64,000 bases of DNA from Anthostomella pinea (lineage: Eukaryota > Ascomycota > Sordariomycetes > Xylariales > Xylariaceae), in assembly GCA_963556695.1 (NCBI GenBank), contig CAUWAG010000018.1, forward strand, positions 4,464,001-4,528,000, in the 5' to 3' direction. The notes under the pieces are model-generated. The model worked only from the letters and a program-made list of their open reading frames with translations, was not told where the DNA came from and did no database searches. Positions 10,608-21,832 of the stretch are shown here, one piece after another (the first letter of the stretch is position 1; each line of letters begins with the position of its first letter). A program made the translations under genes and the position numbers.

Positions 10608-13600
10608 GTACATCAAACAAAACACATCGACACAGGCACCTAGTCATCCATTCTGTGAACACAGCAGGAGGACAAAAGAGTACAGGCCCTACAGAGTTAG
10701 TCATCAACCTGGCTGACTACAAAGGAGAACAAGCAGACATCATTCTGATGCAAGAGCCCTGGGTCGGCATACCACCAAGCAAGAGAATGGGAGTAAAGGC
10801 ACACCCCAATTACAATATATACTCCCCAGTGGATTCCTGGGACAGCGACAGTACACGGCCCAGATCTCTCATCTATGTGAGAAAACACCTTCAAGCGGAT
10901 CAACTTCGGCCCTATGCTACACGAGACATCACCTGGGTCAAGGTACAAGGCATCACTTTTGCCAGTGTCTACCGACCATGTGACAACCCACAGGAAGTGG
11001 ATGACATTCTAGAAGTATGGACTCCACCTTTTGGCTGTGTTATAGCTGGAGATTTTAATGCTGGCGACACATCCTGGGACTCGAACAATCCAGGATATCA
11101 CGGTGGTGTCATACTTGCACAGACTATGGCAGACCACGGACTGGATCTGATTTCTGAACCAGATGTCCCAACACATGACGATGGAAATGTACTGGATCTG
11201 GTGTTCTCAGATGTCCCCATGGCTGAAGCCTCAGTCAATGATGCACTTCAGTGCACCTCAGATCACGAGACATTACGAATAGTCATTCCAATTCAGAGAG
11301 ATCGGGACCGAGTTCCCAAGGCCAATCATTGGATAGTACCGGACGACAAACTACAAGAGCTGGCAGACAATGTCCAAACCAGGATTCATGAACTCCCCCA
11401 GCTAGGTGTATCCCCTGGCCAGGTGGATAGATTTACACAAAGCTTGATCAATATGATTCAAGGCTGTATCAGGACAGTGGGCAAGAAGCCCGGTCAATCT
11501 AGGCCCACTGCTTGGTGGAATGATGACTACAAAGCAGCTGCTCAGACATACAGGGCCCTTTCTAAACAGACCACAAGCCAAGAAGGGCGAAATTCAGCCC
11601 GACGGGAATTTCGCTATGTGGTCCGAAAAGCTAAGAGAGAGTACTGGCAGACTCTAATTGATTCAGCGACTGAACCAAAAGACCTGTACAGAATTGTTTC
11701 CTGGCACAAGCTGTCAGCAGGATTACGTTCCCCACCAATCATTATTGGGGACCAAATCTATGAGTCACAAGAGAGCAAAGCAAATGCACTACGCTTAGCC
11801 ACGCTTGAACGAAGCACCCCAGACAACGATATCACCGACCCCTGGTCTGTTCAGATCACACAAGCCAAGCCACACATCCCCCTCGAATACCATGTCGGAC
11901 TAGAAGAGGCTGAAGGGTGCACTATAAGGACCAAGAGCAACTCCCCGGGAGTAGACACCCTCACAGTACGGATTCTGAAAGCTTGCTGGCCAGTCATTGG
12001 GGAGCATATCAGAGCCCTTTTCCAGACCTGCCTACAGATTGGACACCACCCTAAACCATTCAAAGTAGCTGAGGTGGTGATGATCCCAAAGCCAGACAAG
12101 AAAGACTACTCCAACCCCAGGGCCTACAGACCAATATCGCTATTATCATGTCTTGGCAAAGGCCTAGAACGACTCATTGCAAAAAGAATTGCCTGGTTTG
12201 TTATCAAACTTGGAATTCTAGCTCCACAACATTTTGGAGCTCTACCAAAGCGCTCTGCCACCGACTTGGTAGCTGCACTCATACACGATATTGAGCAGGC
12301 CCTTGACCAAGGCCTTGTTGCAACGGTAGTCACAGCAGATGTGACAGGGGCCTTCGATGCTGCCCTAATGGGACGGCTGGTGGTTCGCATGAGAGAACAG
12401 GGCTGGCCAGGCTTTCTTATAAGATGGGTCCAGTCATTCATGTCTGAACGATCCGCAAGAGTTCGGTTTGAAGGTATTGTGACCGATATAAAAGCCCTCA
12501 CTTGTGGGCTACCACAAGGCTCACCAGCTTCTCCAATTCTTTATATGCTATATACAGAGCCAATCTGTGCCCGACTCGGGATGAAAAGAAGACGCTTTGG
12601 ATATGCAGACGACCTAGCAACTCTCTGCATTGGAAAGGACCTCAAAGAAACAGCCAAAGAGGCTTCTGAAAATCTTTACCTGCTCAACCAATGGGGACAC
12701 GACAACGCTATTGAATTTGATCCCGACAAAACCGAGATTATGCATTTCTCACGGAAAAAGAACTCAGACAATCCTCCGGTCCGCCACGGGACAATGAACA
12801 GAACAGCAAAGAACTCCATGCGATGGCTGGGTGTCTTCCTGGATAGAAAACTGAACTTCAAAGATCACGTTTCCTACTGGGCCAAGAAAGCTAGTAGGGT
12901 AGCAAACCACATTCGAGGACTATGCAACACAGTCAAAGGACTTCCAGTAAAGTCAACCAAGAAGGCTGTGAAAACTTGTGTTATTCCTATTCTTACACAT
13001 GGCCTGGAGGCCTGGTACCCAGGAATGGAAAAAATTGGGAGCTTAGGTGGGACATCAGCATGTCGCATTAAAAGGCTTCTTGGAACAATAGATGCTGTAC
13101 TACGAACGGCAATTAGAGCTATCCTGCCGGTCTGGAAAACACACCCTGGACATATCCTACACTTTGAATCACAGATTCCTCCAGCAGGAATTCTTGCAGA
13201 GTCAATAAGAAGACGTCACGGCTTCCGACTCGGAAGAGTAGACCAGAGACACCCTCTTGTTGGCAGGCTCCAAATACAAGCTCGCAAAGAACCAACAAGG
13301 CTACAAAGAAGCTTCCAACTAGTCCCTGACTTCCAGAGACCAACACTCACCAAGCCATCATGGAAAAAGGCCCAAGTCCGTAAAGACAAGGACAAAGAAA
13401 CAGAGCTCTTCAAGCAATGGTTACAGGAAAGAAATACGAACACTGACCTTGTCATCTACTCAGATGGATCACAATTGGATGACCAAGGCACAACCCGCAC
13501 TGGATGGGGTTATACCATCAGGAAAGGCGGCACTGCACAAGAAGTATACCGGGGAAGGGGCAGACTTCTACAAGCAGAAGTAGTGGATGCTGAAGTCCAT

Positions 13601-14290
13601 GGTGCTCTCCAAGGTCTTGCAGCAGCCAGGGCAATTGGATACAGAAAACAGCTATATGTCTGCCTGGACAACACATCAGTGGTAGATGGGCTTAATGGGA
13701 CTCCACCCGAGACATCACAGAACATTTTTCTACGGTTTCAAGAACTTGCCACAGCACACACTCCTGGAGTGACCGTCAAGTGGATTCCTGGACACAGAGA
13801 TATTGATGGTAATAAGGCTGCTGACACACTAGCAAAAGAGGGCGCCATGCTAGAAACAGACACAACAAACCTTCCCACAATCTCTTGGGTCAAGAGAGAT
13901 CTCAAGAGAAAGGGCAAGAAAGAGTTCAATCAATGGTAGAAAGACCAATCAGAACCTAAGTATCAAGAAGTATACTCACATGCAGTAACTAAAAGAGGCC
14001 TTATATCTTTTAAGAGGAGCACTCTACACAGACTTCTAGCGGCCAGATCTGGACATGGCGACTTTGCCAGATACCACGAACGCTTTGGGCATACAGACTC
14101 GAACAACCACTGCAGCTGTGGTGAAAAGAAAACACCACAACACATTTTCTTTTGTAGGAGGCTGGGGAAAAATCGGTTATTGCCTAGGTACTCGCCTAGG
14201 ACAGCCTGTTTACAATACTTGGGAGAGAGGAGCACAGAATGGACAAAATTCGTGGAGAAGAGCAAGTTCTTTTCAACAATCTGCCCCTGA
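10601..14290 (+). pseudogene. LINE ORF2: endonuclease, reverse transcriptase, RNase H; one stop near the C-terminus
   Basis: ATG 10601 opens 1112 codons to TAG at 13937-13939, and the frame then continues to TGA 14288-14290 (about 1229 codons in all). Domains in order: endonuclease (QEPWVG, IAGDFNAGDTSW, SDHETLRI), reverse transcriptase from about residue 480 (PISLLSCLGKGLERLI, TADVTGAFDAAL, GLPQGSPASP, GYADDLATL), RNase H from about residue 950 (IYSDGSQLDD, EVHGAL, LDNTSVVDG, KWIPGHRDIDGN). After the stop comes a Cys/His tail (HCSCGEKKTPQHIFFC). All catalytic motifs are present, so only the tail is lost. The stop was probably TGG: the other copy keeps TGG there but has TAG one codon earlier. 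Confidence 0.92.
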
Positions 14291-14822
14291 TAGATAACCT
14301 TCCTTGAAGGACCAGATGGATGACCCCAAGGTCATACCGCCGCAACAACGGGGATGGGCCCGTAAGCGGGACTGACTGTACTTATTATCTTGAGACCTCC
14401 ACAACCCTGCGATGCAGAGGCTCTGGGAGGCGTGGTTTGCACTACTGAGGAGCTACCCCCCACGTTAAATACAAAACAAACAAACAAAACAGATTGATCA
14501 CTGAGGTAGAGACTGTCTATCTGTCTAGCTAGGAAATGTCCATCCTTATATATCCAATCTCTCCCTCACTGATGGGGTGGATATGTTGGATAACCTTGTT
14601 ATCCAAGCTATCCTGGATATGTTGGATAACCTCGCTATCCAAGCTATCCATCACGTGATGTCTTGATCACGTGACCTAGACGTTTCCTTAGCCCGTGCGT
14701 TCTCCCGGGTTCTTCCAGTTACTGTCCATCTTGTTGGGCCTGCCAGCGGGCCTCATTCCCTGTACGCCTCGTTGGTTCGTAACACAGTCCTGACCAGTTG
14801 TACTGTAGGCCTGATCGTCACA

Positions 14823-14869
14823 CAGAGTAGCTGGAATTCCTCTCCTTAATAGAACACTTTGAAATCTCA
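14823..14869 (+). repeat. Fragment of LTR family C
   Basis: Forty-five bases (CAGAGTAGCTGG..GAAATCT) match 49523-49567 exactly. The latter is the 3' end of a 129-bp solo LTR. Gypsy 2 therefore appears to have inserted into an older family-C LTR, whose left part is lost. Confidence 0.75.
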
Positions 14870-14916
14870 CATTTTATTCCGATCAAACCATGATCAAAGC
14901 CGATTGGGCTACTGTC

Positions 14917-15076
14917 TGTTACGGTATTACTTAATACCTCCACATATTTATGTACATATATACCCCTAGCTTCCCCGTTCTCTTCCGACCTTGCCTCTTC
15001 TTCCTTAGATATCGTTGAATCTAGATATTTCAACCCATCAGCCCTGACCAGCGCAGCTGCAGGCCTGATTGTCACA
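14917..15076 (+). repeat. Solo LTR of the gypsy 2 family
   Basis: It runs from TGTTACGGTA to GATTGTCACA, 160 bp, flanked by a perfect 5-bp duplication CTGTC (14912-14916 and 15077-15081). The sequence is a diverged version of the LTR starting at 8533, sharing the TCGTTGAATCTAG block and the AGGCCTGAT-GTCACA end. Confidence 0.9.
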
Positions 15077-15081
15077 CTGTC

Positions 15082-15694
15082 TTTCGTCATAACCTCAGAC
15101 TCTAATAATCGTGACGCGCATATTCTGTGCCTATAAGCAACCCGTCAGGAGAGGGCGATGGCGAGGGGAAAGCTGGAATACCGGAATGCCCTGCCAGGTA
15201 TTGAACTGCAAAGCGAGGACGAATAAGATGTATAATTCAAGTCTACAGTGACATTGTTTACTTCCCATTGTGCCAATGATAGGCAATTAGACAGATACTG
15301 GCCGATCAGCTCTGGGGGGATCGCTTAGTCAATCAAAACTGAAGATAGTCCCTTGTTGGGATCACGACTCATCTGTTCCGGCAGAAAATGAAGTCAGGGC
15401 TGGGCGACGCGGTGCGGCGTGTAACCAGACAAAGGTGCCTTTGTTCCTAGGAAGTTGGTGCCCACGATGACCATAACAAGACCTTTTTGAACCTGAGTGT
15501 CGTATGTTTCTGCCTGTTACCTCGAATCGTATTGTTCAAGACGTAGACAACGATCGTGTTCACTGTGTCAGCACTGCATTTGCATATAAGAGAACTTCGA
15601 CGCATCTTCGGAAGGTGGGTTTTACTTCTTGCCATAGTATTCACAAACACCCAATCTAAACACACAGATTCCTAGGGAATCATTCAAATCGACC
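15082..15694. other. Intergenic, no gene seen
   Basis: No recognisable coding or repeat signature. It lies between the repeat block and a small gene, and presumably contains that gene's promoter. Confidence 0.5.
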
Positions 15695-16300
15695 ATGTGT
15701 AGATACAATTTTCACGCCTTCGAATGCGGTCATGCAGATCCGGACGGACCCCCCCTTAAGCCCGATTTATGTGGCCTACCTCACCGCTACCCACACGAGC
15801 CAATGTGTGATCCGCCTACATACGGGATCGTAACCAACGGAATCAAAAGATGCCCAAAGTGCCATGAGATATTGGAATCACTCCGTATACAATGAAGGGA
15901 TGTTCGTGCTGAGTGGCGGGACAACGGACCTCTGTCGTTGGTGCAGCTAGGCCACATGGCCGGAGATATCCGTGTCTCCTTTGACCAGATAAGGAAGGAC
16001 GGGCAAACCGCGGGTCCATACCATACGATGCAGGAGAGGTATGCACCGAGCCAGGAAGAAATCCTGGCAAGCGCAAGAAGTTTCATCGAGAAAACCAGCG
16101 AAATGGATACACGATGGGAAGAGGAGATCGAAAAAGTAATTGCGACCAACAAGTTGTCAACGACATTTGTAGACGAGTACGTAAGCCGACGATTTGCTTG
16201 CAAGCACAAAGTGGCCTTTAAAGACATTGCCATGTTTGCGGATTACGAAGATGACCTCATCGACGAACTATGGGCCGAAATCGCCAAGGATATCGAGTAA
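15695..16300 (+). CDS. Small cysteine-containing hypothetical protein, spliced or broken by a stop
   Basis: ATG 15695 opens a frame with MCRYNFHAFECGHADPDGP and CPKCHEILESLR, a Cys/His-rich start that could bind a metal. A TGA at 15893-15895 interrupts it. The same frame then runs to TAA at 16298-16300 with an acidic, helical second half (EEEIEKVIATNK, DYEDDLIDELWAEIAKDIE). Two readings are possible. One is a 66-nt in-frame intron at 15885-15950 (GTATAC..CTAG, possible branch GCTGAG), joining LESL to HMAGD and giving a protein of about 179 residues. The other is a CGA-to-TGA nonsense change in a 201-residue protein. Start CxxC fungal proteins of this kind have no known role. The family is not recognised. 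Confidence 0.5.
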
Positions 16301-17414
16301 TGCATCACCACTTTCCATCTATGGCACCTTGGGACCAATCATTACGTAAGTTTGAGGTATCCTCGTCACCCCGTTGCCAGGCGACGACGCCTGAGGGGGC
16401 GCCTGACGGGTGGAAGTAAGTTACCCCGTAAAAGTGCTTCATCGACAGTGCAATGGAGTCGAGTAGAACAAATGACACGGAGCAGCCTGTATTTCATCAT
16501 ATGAACAATTAGTATAATTCCTGCACCGTTGAATCACCAGGCCATCTTGGCTCAAGACACTCGGCGAGTAAAGCGCATCATCTTGAATGAATTGATAAGT
16601 GTCTTAGTCTACTCTTTGCCAAGCCCAAGCCTCCTTAAGAACACCCTTCTTTGAACCAACTGATTACTTCTGCTTCCCCATATGGATGGCATTCATGACT
16701 CTTTGTCGTCTTGCCCTCCGTTTGTTCTCTCTTCCTTCCGGCTTACCGTATGCCACAGCTACTATCCGGTCTTGTATGATGATTCTGTATGCTGTGCAAG
16801 ATTGGGCCAAGCGCTCTGGGGTGATCAAGGGTTTTCCCATAGGCATGATTCACTCAGGTTTCAACGGACGAGGTTGGCAAAACTCAATTCATTGTCTCTT
16901 TATTCTAGACTGCCAATAGTTATACTCTAATCCAATGAAGAGGAACCCCCTCGAGCACGGTCAAGAACCTAGCCGAATCCCGGCCACGTGCGCCCACCAT
17001 GTACTCTATTTAAGGTTGGTGTCTGGCCTCGGTATGCAGGGGGGAGCAATCGGGAGAACCGCAATGGGGATGCGGAGATATTACTCTGCATACTGACATG
17101 TCACATGTGCCATTCCAGGCTATTCACTCGCTCGCTAGCATGTACCCCAGACTCCCATGCGGGTCGCTTCCTTCCGCTCGGTGTTTCGCTTATTGGCATG
17201 TATTTGTCAAGATGTTCACCAATAGGCGCAGTGTAGCATGACCTTTTCCGCAATATTTGACTGTCTGATGAGGGCGAGAGGCGGGGCTGGCGACGGCATA
17301 TGTCGCTGGTACTAATACCTATGGTGTCGTCGTCGTCTGGTTTCTAGGAGTCGGTCGAGGTGGGAGACCGCTTGGAAGCTTCATCAATACTCCTTCGAGA
17401 GACGGCCATCCATC
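16301..17414. other. Intergenic, no supported gene
   Basis: Several short overlapping frames on both strands, none with family features. One minus-strand frame of 60 codons (16846-16664) is basic near its end but has no support. The last 200 bp should hold the promoter of the epimerase gene. Confidence 0.4.
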
Positions 17415-18797
17415 ATGCGATACTCTACAGTCATTGGAGCATTGGTGGCGACGACGTGTGTTGCCGGCCAGGCTCCGGCTCCGGGGGAAGATGGCAAATT
17501 CACCATTAGCTCTGCGGGATTGAAGGCGCAGGTCAGTGTACGTGGTTGAATGCTGCCCGGACCAGCTTGCTGATGTCAATTTAGTTCATTCCATATGGTG
17601 CTACCCTTACGAACCTTTTCGTCAAGGACGAGAATGGGGAAGATGTGGATATTGTTCTCGGCTACGATGACATTGAATACTATGGTAACATGACCGGGAC
17701 TCAAGAAGCTGCCACTGGTAGCAAGCTGATGCGTGGTATAGCTGAGGACCCAGTACACCCCGTGTACAACAGCATCCCGGGACGGTATGTCAATCGTATT
17801 GGCCATGGCAAGTACACCATCGACAACAAGACCTACAGCACACAGCTGAATGACGGGAACAACACCCTTCACGTTGGCACGAACAACTGGTCATACCGAA
17901 CATGGAGCGTGGCCGCTGCCAGCGAAGACACGATCACCTTCAACATCCGCGATGAGGCCAACTCGTCACAGGGGATGCCCGGCCTCGTCAGGGCGAACGT
18001 TACCTACAGCGTTACCAACAGCACCTGGAACATCAAGATGCAGGCAACATCGCCACAGACCAAATCACGTATGTCACTCTCAACCCTGCCGACTGACAGA
18101 GAACAGATGCCACCTAGCTGACCGCGTTCAACAAACAGCGCTCATGCTAACGCAACACACGTACTTCAACCTCGACGCCTACAAGAACCCCGAGACGGTC
18201 AAGATCTGGAATCACACGCTCTACATGCCGTACTCGAAACGTCACCTCGTAGCCGACGACGGGGCGCTGCCTACGGGCGTGATCGGGACCGCGGCCCCTA
18301 ATAGCATCAACGACTTCTGGAGCAGTCCGAATTTGTTCCTCGGCCACGCCCAGGCCGACCCAGGCTTCCCCGGCAACTGCGGTGGAGGGGGTGCGTGCGA
18401 GGGGTATAACGGCTACTTCCTCATCGACGAAGCGCCCAAAGATGCCGTCGTCGTGTCGCTGGGCAGCACCTTCTCGGGCATTAAAGCCGATCTGCGGACG
18501 GACCAGCCGGGGGTGGTCATCTACTCGTGCAACTGGATGGATGGCACGCTTGACCTAAAGAGCACACAGGGCACGGCTGAGAACAGGAAGGTCGTGCGGA
18601 GCTCCTGTGTCGCGATCGAAGCTCAGGATTATGTCGATGGGATCAACCAGTAAGTCCTTTGACTACATGGAGAGAAAGTAATCGATGCTGACATGAGGTG
18701 CCGCTGTAGCCCTGAATGGGGACGTCTCGACGCACAGATCACGGGACCGGGTGAGGCTTACTCATGGGAGAGCTCGTGGACGTTTGGAATGTTGTGA
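17415..18797 (+). CDS. Secreted aldose 1-epimerase (galactose mutarotase family)
   Basis: Four exons (17415-17531, 17585-18068, 18139-18649, 18710-18797) encode 399 residues. All three introns (53, 70, 60 bp) have GT..AG ends and keep frame. The protein starts with a signal peptide (MRYSTVIGALVATTCVAGQ). Family motifs follow: GRYVNRI, NTLHVGTNNW, LTQHTYFNLDAY (the proton-donor His region) and VAIEAQ (the general-base Glu) near the C-terminus. Such enzymes interconvert alpha and beta anomers of hexoses such as galactose or glucose. Secretion suggests action on sugars outside the cell, as seen for many fungal extracellular members. Several N-glycosylation sequons (NNT, NMT, NAT-like) are present. 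No carbohydrate gene cluster is adjacent. Confidence 0.9.
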
Positions 18798-20015
18798 TCT
18801 TCCATAACCAATCATGGGGGCTGCAGAGTATCGTATAAGTTGACACACGACATCGCGCTGGCCAAGACAGGAAAGTCGAAGGAACAGGTTCCAGCGTAGG
18901 ATGTATGTGACATTGACGGACATGTTTTTGAAGCTTTCTCGCTTGAAGGCCTTAGGCTATCCTCTTGCTACATGCTTCGTAGATGATTTGACTGCCAGAA
19001 AGGTCGTGATTCGATTCTCAACTAGCGAGGAGTCAAGAACCGGTGTCCGTCGCTGATGTCTCGGATCCTGGCACTAGAGAACTAAGGTACTTAGCATGAT
19101 TGCCCAATGCAGCCACCTACAGGTGCACGAACATGCAGCAACAGCCCGCTGGGTCGAAGGGCCCAGACTCTTTGATCTGCAGCTGAGTACCTGTCAGCCA
19201 TGTGTGCATCTTGTGGCTTGCTTCAGGCGAGACGACCCAGATCCTGGGGAGAAACCCAAGATATAGGGGCATGACTCGCCTAGGTTTCCATGAATGATTC
19301 GTTCAAGATTTCGAATGTTAACAGGCTGTTGTTCAACCCGCGGCTGGTAGGAAGCTTTGAGACCCCATTGAAGGAACACGGGAACCAAGTCGAACCGAGA
19401 CTTCGCTGAACATCCCCTGTCATGCATGGAAGATCTCAAATTACCCCACGATCCATCTGCGGACCCGATCAATCGCCGACGTGTTGAAGATCCGGACAGT
19501 TGGGTCATATATACGCAAGCGGTTGAATGAATAAATAATTCGCACTGGAACAGGCAACGGCTGAGTGCTTATTCCAGTCGATACCGTATTAGCTGGATTC
19601 AATGTGTAGAGAAACATGACACCGGCATGGACCAAGGATGGATTGACCCCCCGCAAGAACGCTCAAAGGATTGTGACACCAGTTTGAAGTTGAGACTTGT
19701 GATGCTGAACCTGCTCACCACGTGCCCCCTTATTAAGTGGATACGGCCGGCTATCTAGCTCGCGTCCTTCGGCGTGAGGCACTAAAAATAGTAAGTTAAA
19801 GGTTAGAAAGTGGAGACTGCCCAGTGCGCAGGTGGGCATCAATCATCTGCTCGTGATCGGTGAGGGAAGCTGGTGGATTCATTGATTTTCATTACCCAAC
19901 GGCCAGCAGATCAATCAATCAATTGTCCCTCCTGTCACTTCATAGCATCTGGACGTACGCCGTACACCTAGCCGATGATATCATTTCACAGGCCACGACT
20001 CGGCCTCGTGCCGTG
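18798..20015. other. Intergenic, no supported gene
   Basis: About 1.2 kb with only short frames. It contains the 3' end of the epimerase transcript and the presumed promoter of the next gene. Confidence 0.4.
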
Positions 20016-21268
20016 ATGCAGCATGTCGGAGATGCGGCGCAGGGTGGCGAGCAACAGGCAGCGCGGTGCTCGAAGCGAAAGCGCGACGATGGCAAGGATG
20101 GCGACCGCACAAGCGCCAAGACGCCGAAAGGCCTGTCGCCAAAGGAGAAGACGATTGCCAACGAGTGGCAGCAGCAGTACTACCAGGGTGTTGACATTAT
20201 GGACCTGGACGGCGTTGGCTGCGGCACTTGTCTGCTTGGAAGCCCGAACGTGGCCTTCAAGTACCCGTTCGATTCGAATGGAAGGCTCGAGATCCTATCT
20301 GGGCTGAAAGGGTCAGGGAGAGGCAGTATCCGTATGTGTGATGAGAACGAAGAGTTCACCTTCATGGCGCCTTTGGTTCACGTAGGTGAGTACCTACCCA
20401 TCTTGGCTGCTGCGCTTGGCCCTGGCTATTCTATGTACACTCCTCACGCGCGTGTAACAGAACAGGTCATAGTACTTCAGAACGGCTCGAGTTCCTCCAG
20501 TGATGAAGCATACCGAGTACTGATCGTGCCGACTGCTGCCACCGGCGTCGCTGCCATGAAGAGGAGATTCCCTCAAATCATCGAGTTCAGCTGGCCCAAC
20601 AAGGCGGCCGGCAACGGCCTCAAGGGGGTCTATGGCCAAGCTGCGTACGGGACAGAGGAGACCTACTTATCGGTCTTGAAGAGAGTCCTCAATGATCAGC
20701 TGGCTCCTTTTGGTACGACCGTCGTAGACGAGACCGACGATGACGTCGAGGAGCGAATTGTCACAAGCGCAGCATCCATACGAGTGAGTATGGAGAGCAC
20801 AGACACCGGTGTCATAGGTGAGTAGTCGAGCCATGTCATCCGGTCTGAGACGCTAACTCAGGGCCAGGAGCCATGCATTTCTTGCAGACTGGTATGCTCT
20901 TCTCCAACGGCGAAGACCGAGTGTACTTGTCGTTTGAGTCGGTCAACGACATCTTCTTAGTCTCGATCAAAGACCTTGCCGTGTCTTCCAGGCCAGAAAA
21001 CGGTCCCGGCGGCGGAAGTCTAGTCGCCTTGGATATGCACTGTCGCGTCACAGAACCGTTCTTCGAGAGGCAGGGTGTTTGCATTGGCCCACACGGGACT
21101 GCCAGGCTAACGTCGACGCTCCTCAGCTTCAAGGGGTTTCCGATCGGCCTACTCAGCAGTATCATGCGGTACGCGGAGAGGCACAACCTCACGGTCCATA
21201 AATGTCAGCAGACATACTACAACTATGCCAAGAACCAGCCTGCTACGGGATGGACCCCCGTGCGCTAA
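20016..21268 (+). CDS. Hypothetical protein with basic N-terminus
   Basis: The likely model is three exons (20016-20385, 20461-20817, 20868-21268), 375 residues. Intron 1 (75 nt, GTGAGT..AACAG) is a multiple of three, so it could also be read through, adding 25 residues. Intron 2 (50 nt, GTGAGT..GCTAAC..CCAG) is required because the frame changes. The start was set at the first ATG; the frame is open further upstream but lacks an ATG. Residues 20-50 are Lys/Arg-rich (CSKRKRDDGKDGDR), like a nuclear localisation signal. The rest has hydrophobic strand-like blocks (GVGCGTCLLGSPNVAF, VYLSFESVNDIFLVSIKDL, TSTLLSFKGFPIGLL). The second half is suggestive of a beta-rich fold, but no family is recognised. 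Confidence 0.7.
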
Positions 21269-21832
21269 GAGACGCAGGACACACATGGCGGATGTACGAC
21301 TCGAAACGGGACGATGGATGAAACGAGGAAAACAGACACATTGTGCCTTGTCGTCTAGATGTACGTTGAAGCTCGCCGCATGTCTGGACTGATGTCTGGA
21401 CTGATGTCCAGAAGGCCTTCCCCTCATCCGCTCTACCGTGGTGCTGATGCAGGGCCACCTGCCTGATTAGGAGACCTCACTCACTTCCTGCCCATTCCAG
21501 CTAGCCTGGGGTATATCAAGTCCACCTTACTACTCTCGATGCCCTCTCTCGCCGGAGTTCTTCACCCACTTCCTGCCGTTTCCGGAATCCAGATCGACGC
21601 CACGTGCGAATCTGATTCACTGCAGATGATCACCAGCTTGGTGCGGGCGCTAGTTGGTGACGTAGCGCGTGCATCGAGAACCCAAGCGGTTTATCACGGC
21701 TTCACCTTCCGCGCCCAACAGCTTCCGCCCACACTATTCCTCACGACATTGATCATCAACAAAAACCAAACACGAATCGAAAGAACCCGACTAGTTCCCT
21801 TTTGTGTCCACCCGACATTCGGAACCGTCGAC
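21269..21832. other. Intergenic; promoter region of the DUF3632 gene
   Basis: No coding signature. A 16-bp phrase TGTCTGGACTGATGTC is partly repeated near 21382-21412. The region upstream of 21833 is AC-rich, as in many fungal 5' leaders. Confidence 0.4.

Larger units (their letters stand above)
8889..14490 (+). mobile_element. Full-length Tad-like LINE (non-LTR retrotransposon), 5602 bp
   Basis: The element has a 141-nt 5' leader, two overlapping reading frames and a 200-nt 3' UTR ending in (CAAA)n, and is bounded by a 12-bp target duplication. ORF1 has zinc knuckles. ORF2 has AP-type endonuclease, reverse transcriptase, RNase H and a C-terminal Cys/His motif, which together match the Tad1 clade of fungi. 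It is nearly intact: only one stop codon interrupts each frame. A 5'-truncated relative is at 5173-7074. The two are close enough in sequence to be one family. Confidence 0.92.
8683..14784 (-). repeat. Solo LTR of family B, split by the LINE (parts 8683-8888 and 14503-14784)
   Basis: In minus orientation it runs from TGTTACGAACC at 14784 to GGCTCGTCACA at 8683, about 488 bp once the LINE is removed. The same LTR, uninterrupted and in the opposite orientation, occurs at 56996-57536. That copy preserves the empty LINE target site. The CAGTC target duplication on both sides shows a true LTR-element insertion followed by LTR-LTR recombination. A 40-bp tandem repeat (GGATATGTTGGATAACC..) lies at about 14577-14650. 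Confidence 0.9.
8533..14822 (+). repeat. 3' LTR of gypsy 2, split by a solo LTR (parts 8533-8682 and 14790-14822)
   Basis: The LTR begins TGTTACGGTA right after the purine tract and ends GATCGTCACA at 14822. It is interrupted by the solo LTR at 8683-14784, flanked by CAGTC at 8678-8682 and again at 14785-14789, a perfect 5-bp target duplication. Without the insertion it is about 183 bp. A related complete solo copy lies at 14917-15076. The first part contains a (CTTCCTT)n microsatellite near 8610. Confidence 0.85.

Noticed and set aside
15893..15895. Stop-codon reassignment as an explanation for recurring stops
   Set aside because: Intact genes in the same window (frataxin, transporters, DUF3632) end at ordinary TAA, TAG and TGA codons at the expected lengths.
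16664..16846. Short basic minus-strand frame (60 codons)
   Set aside because: Too short, no homology, overlapping frames on the other strand are just as long.
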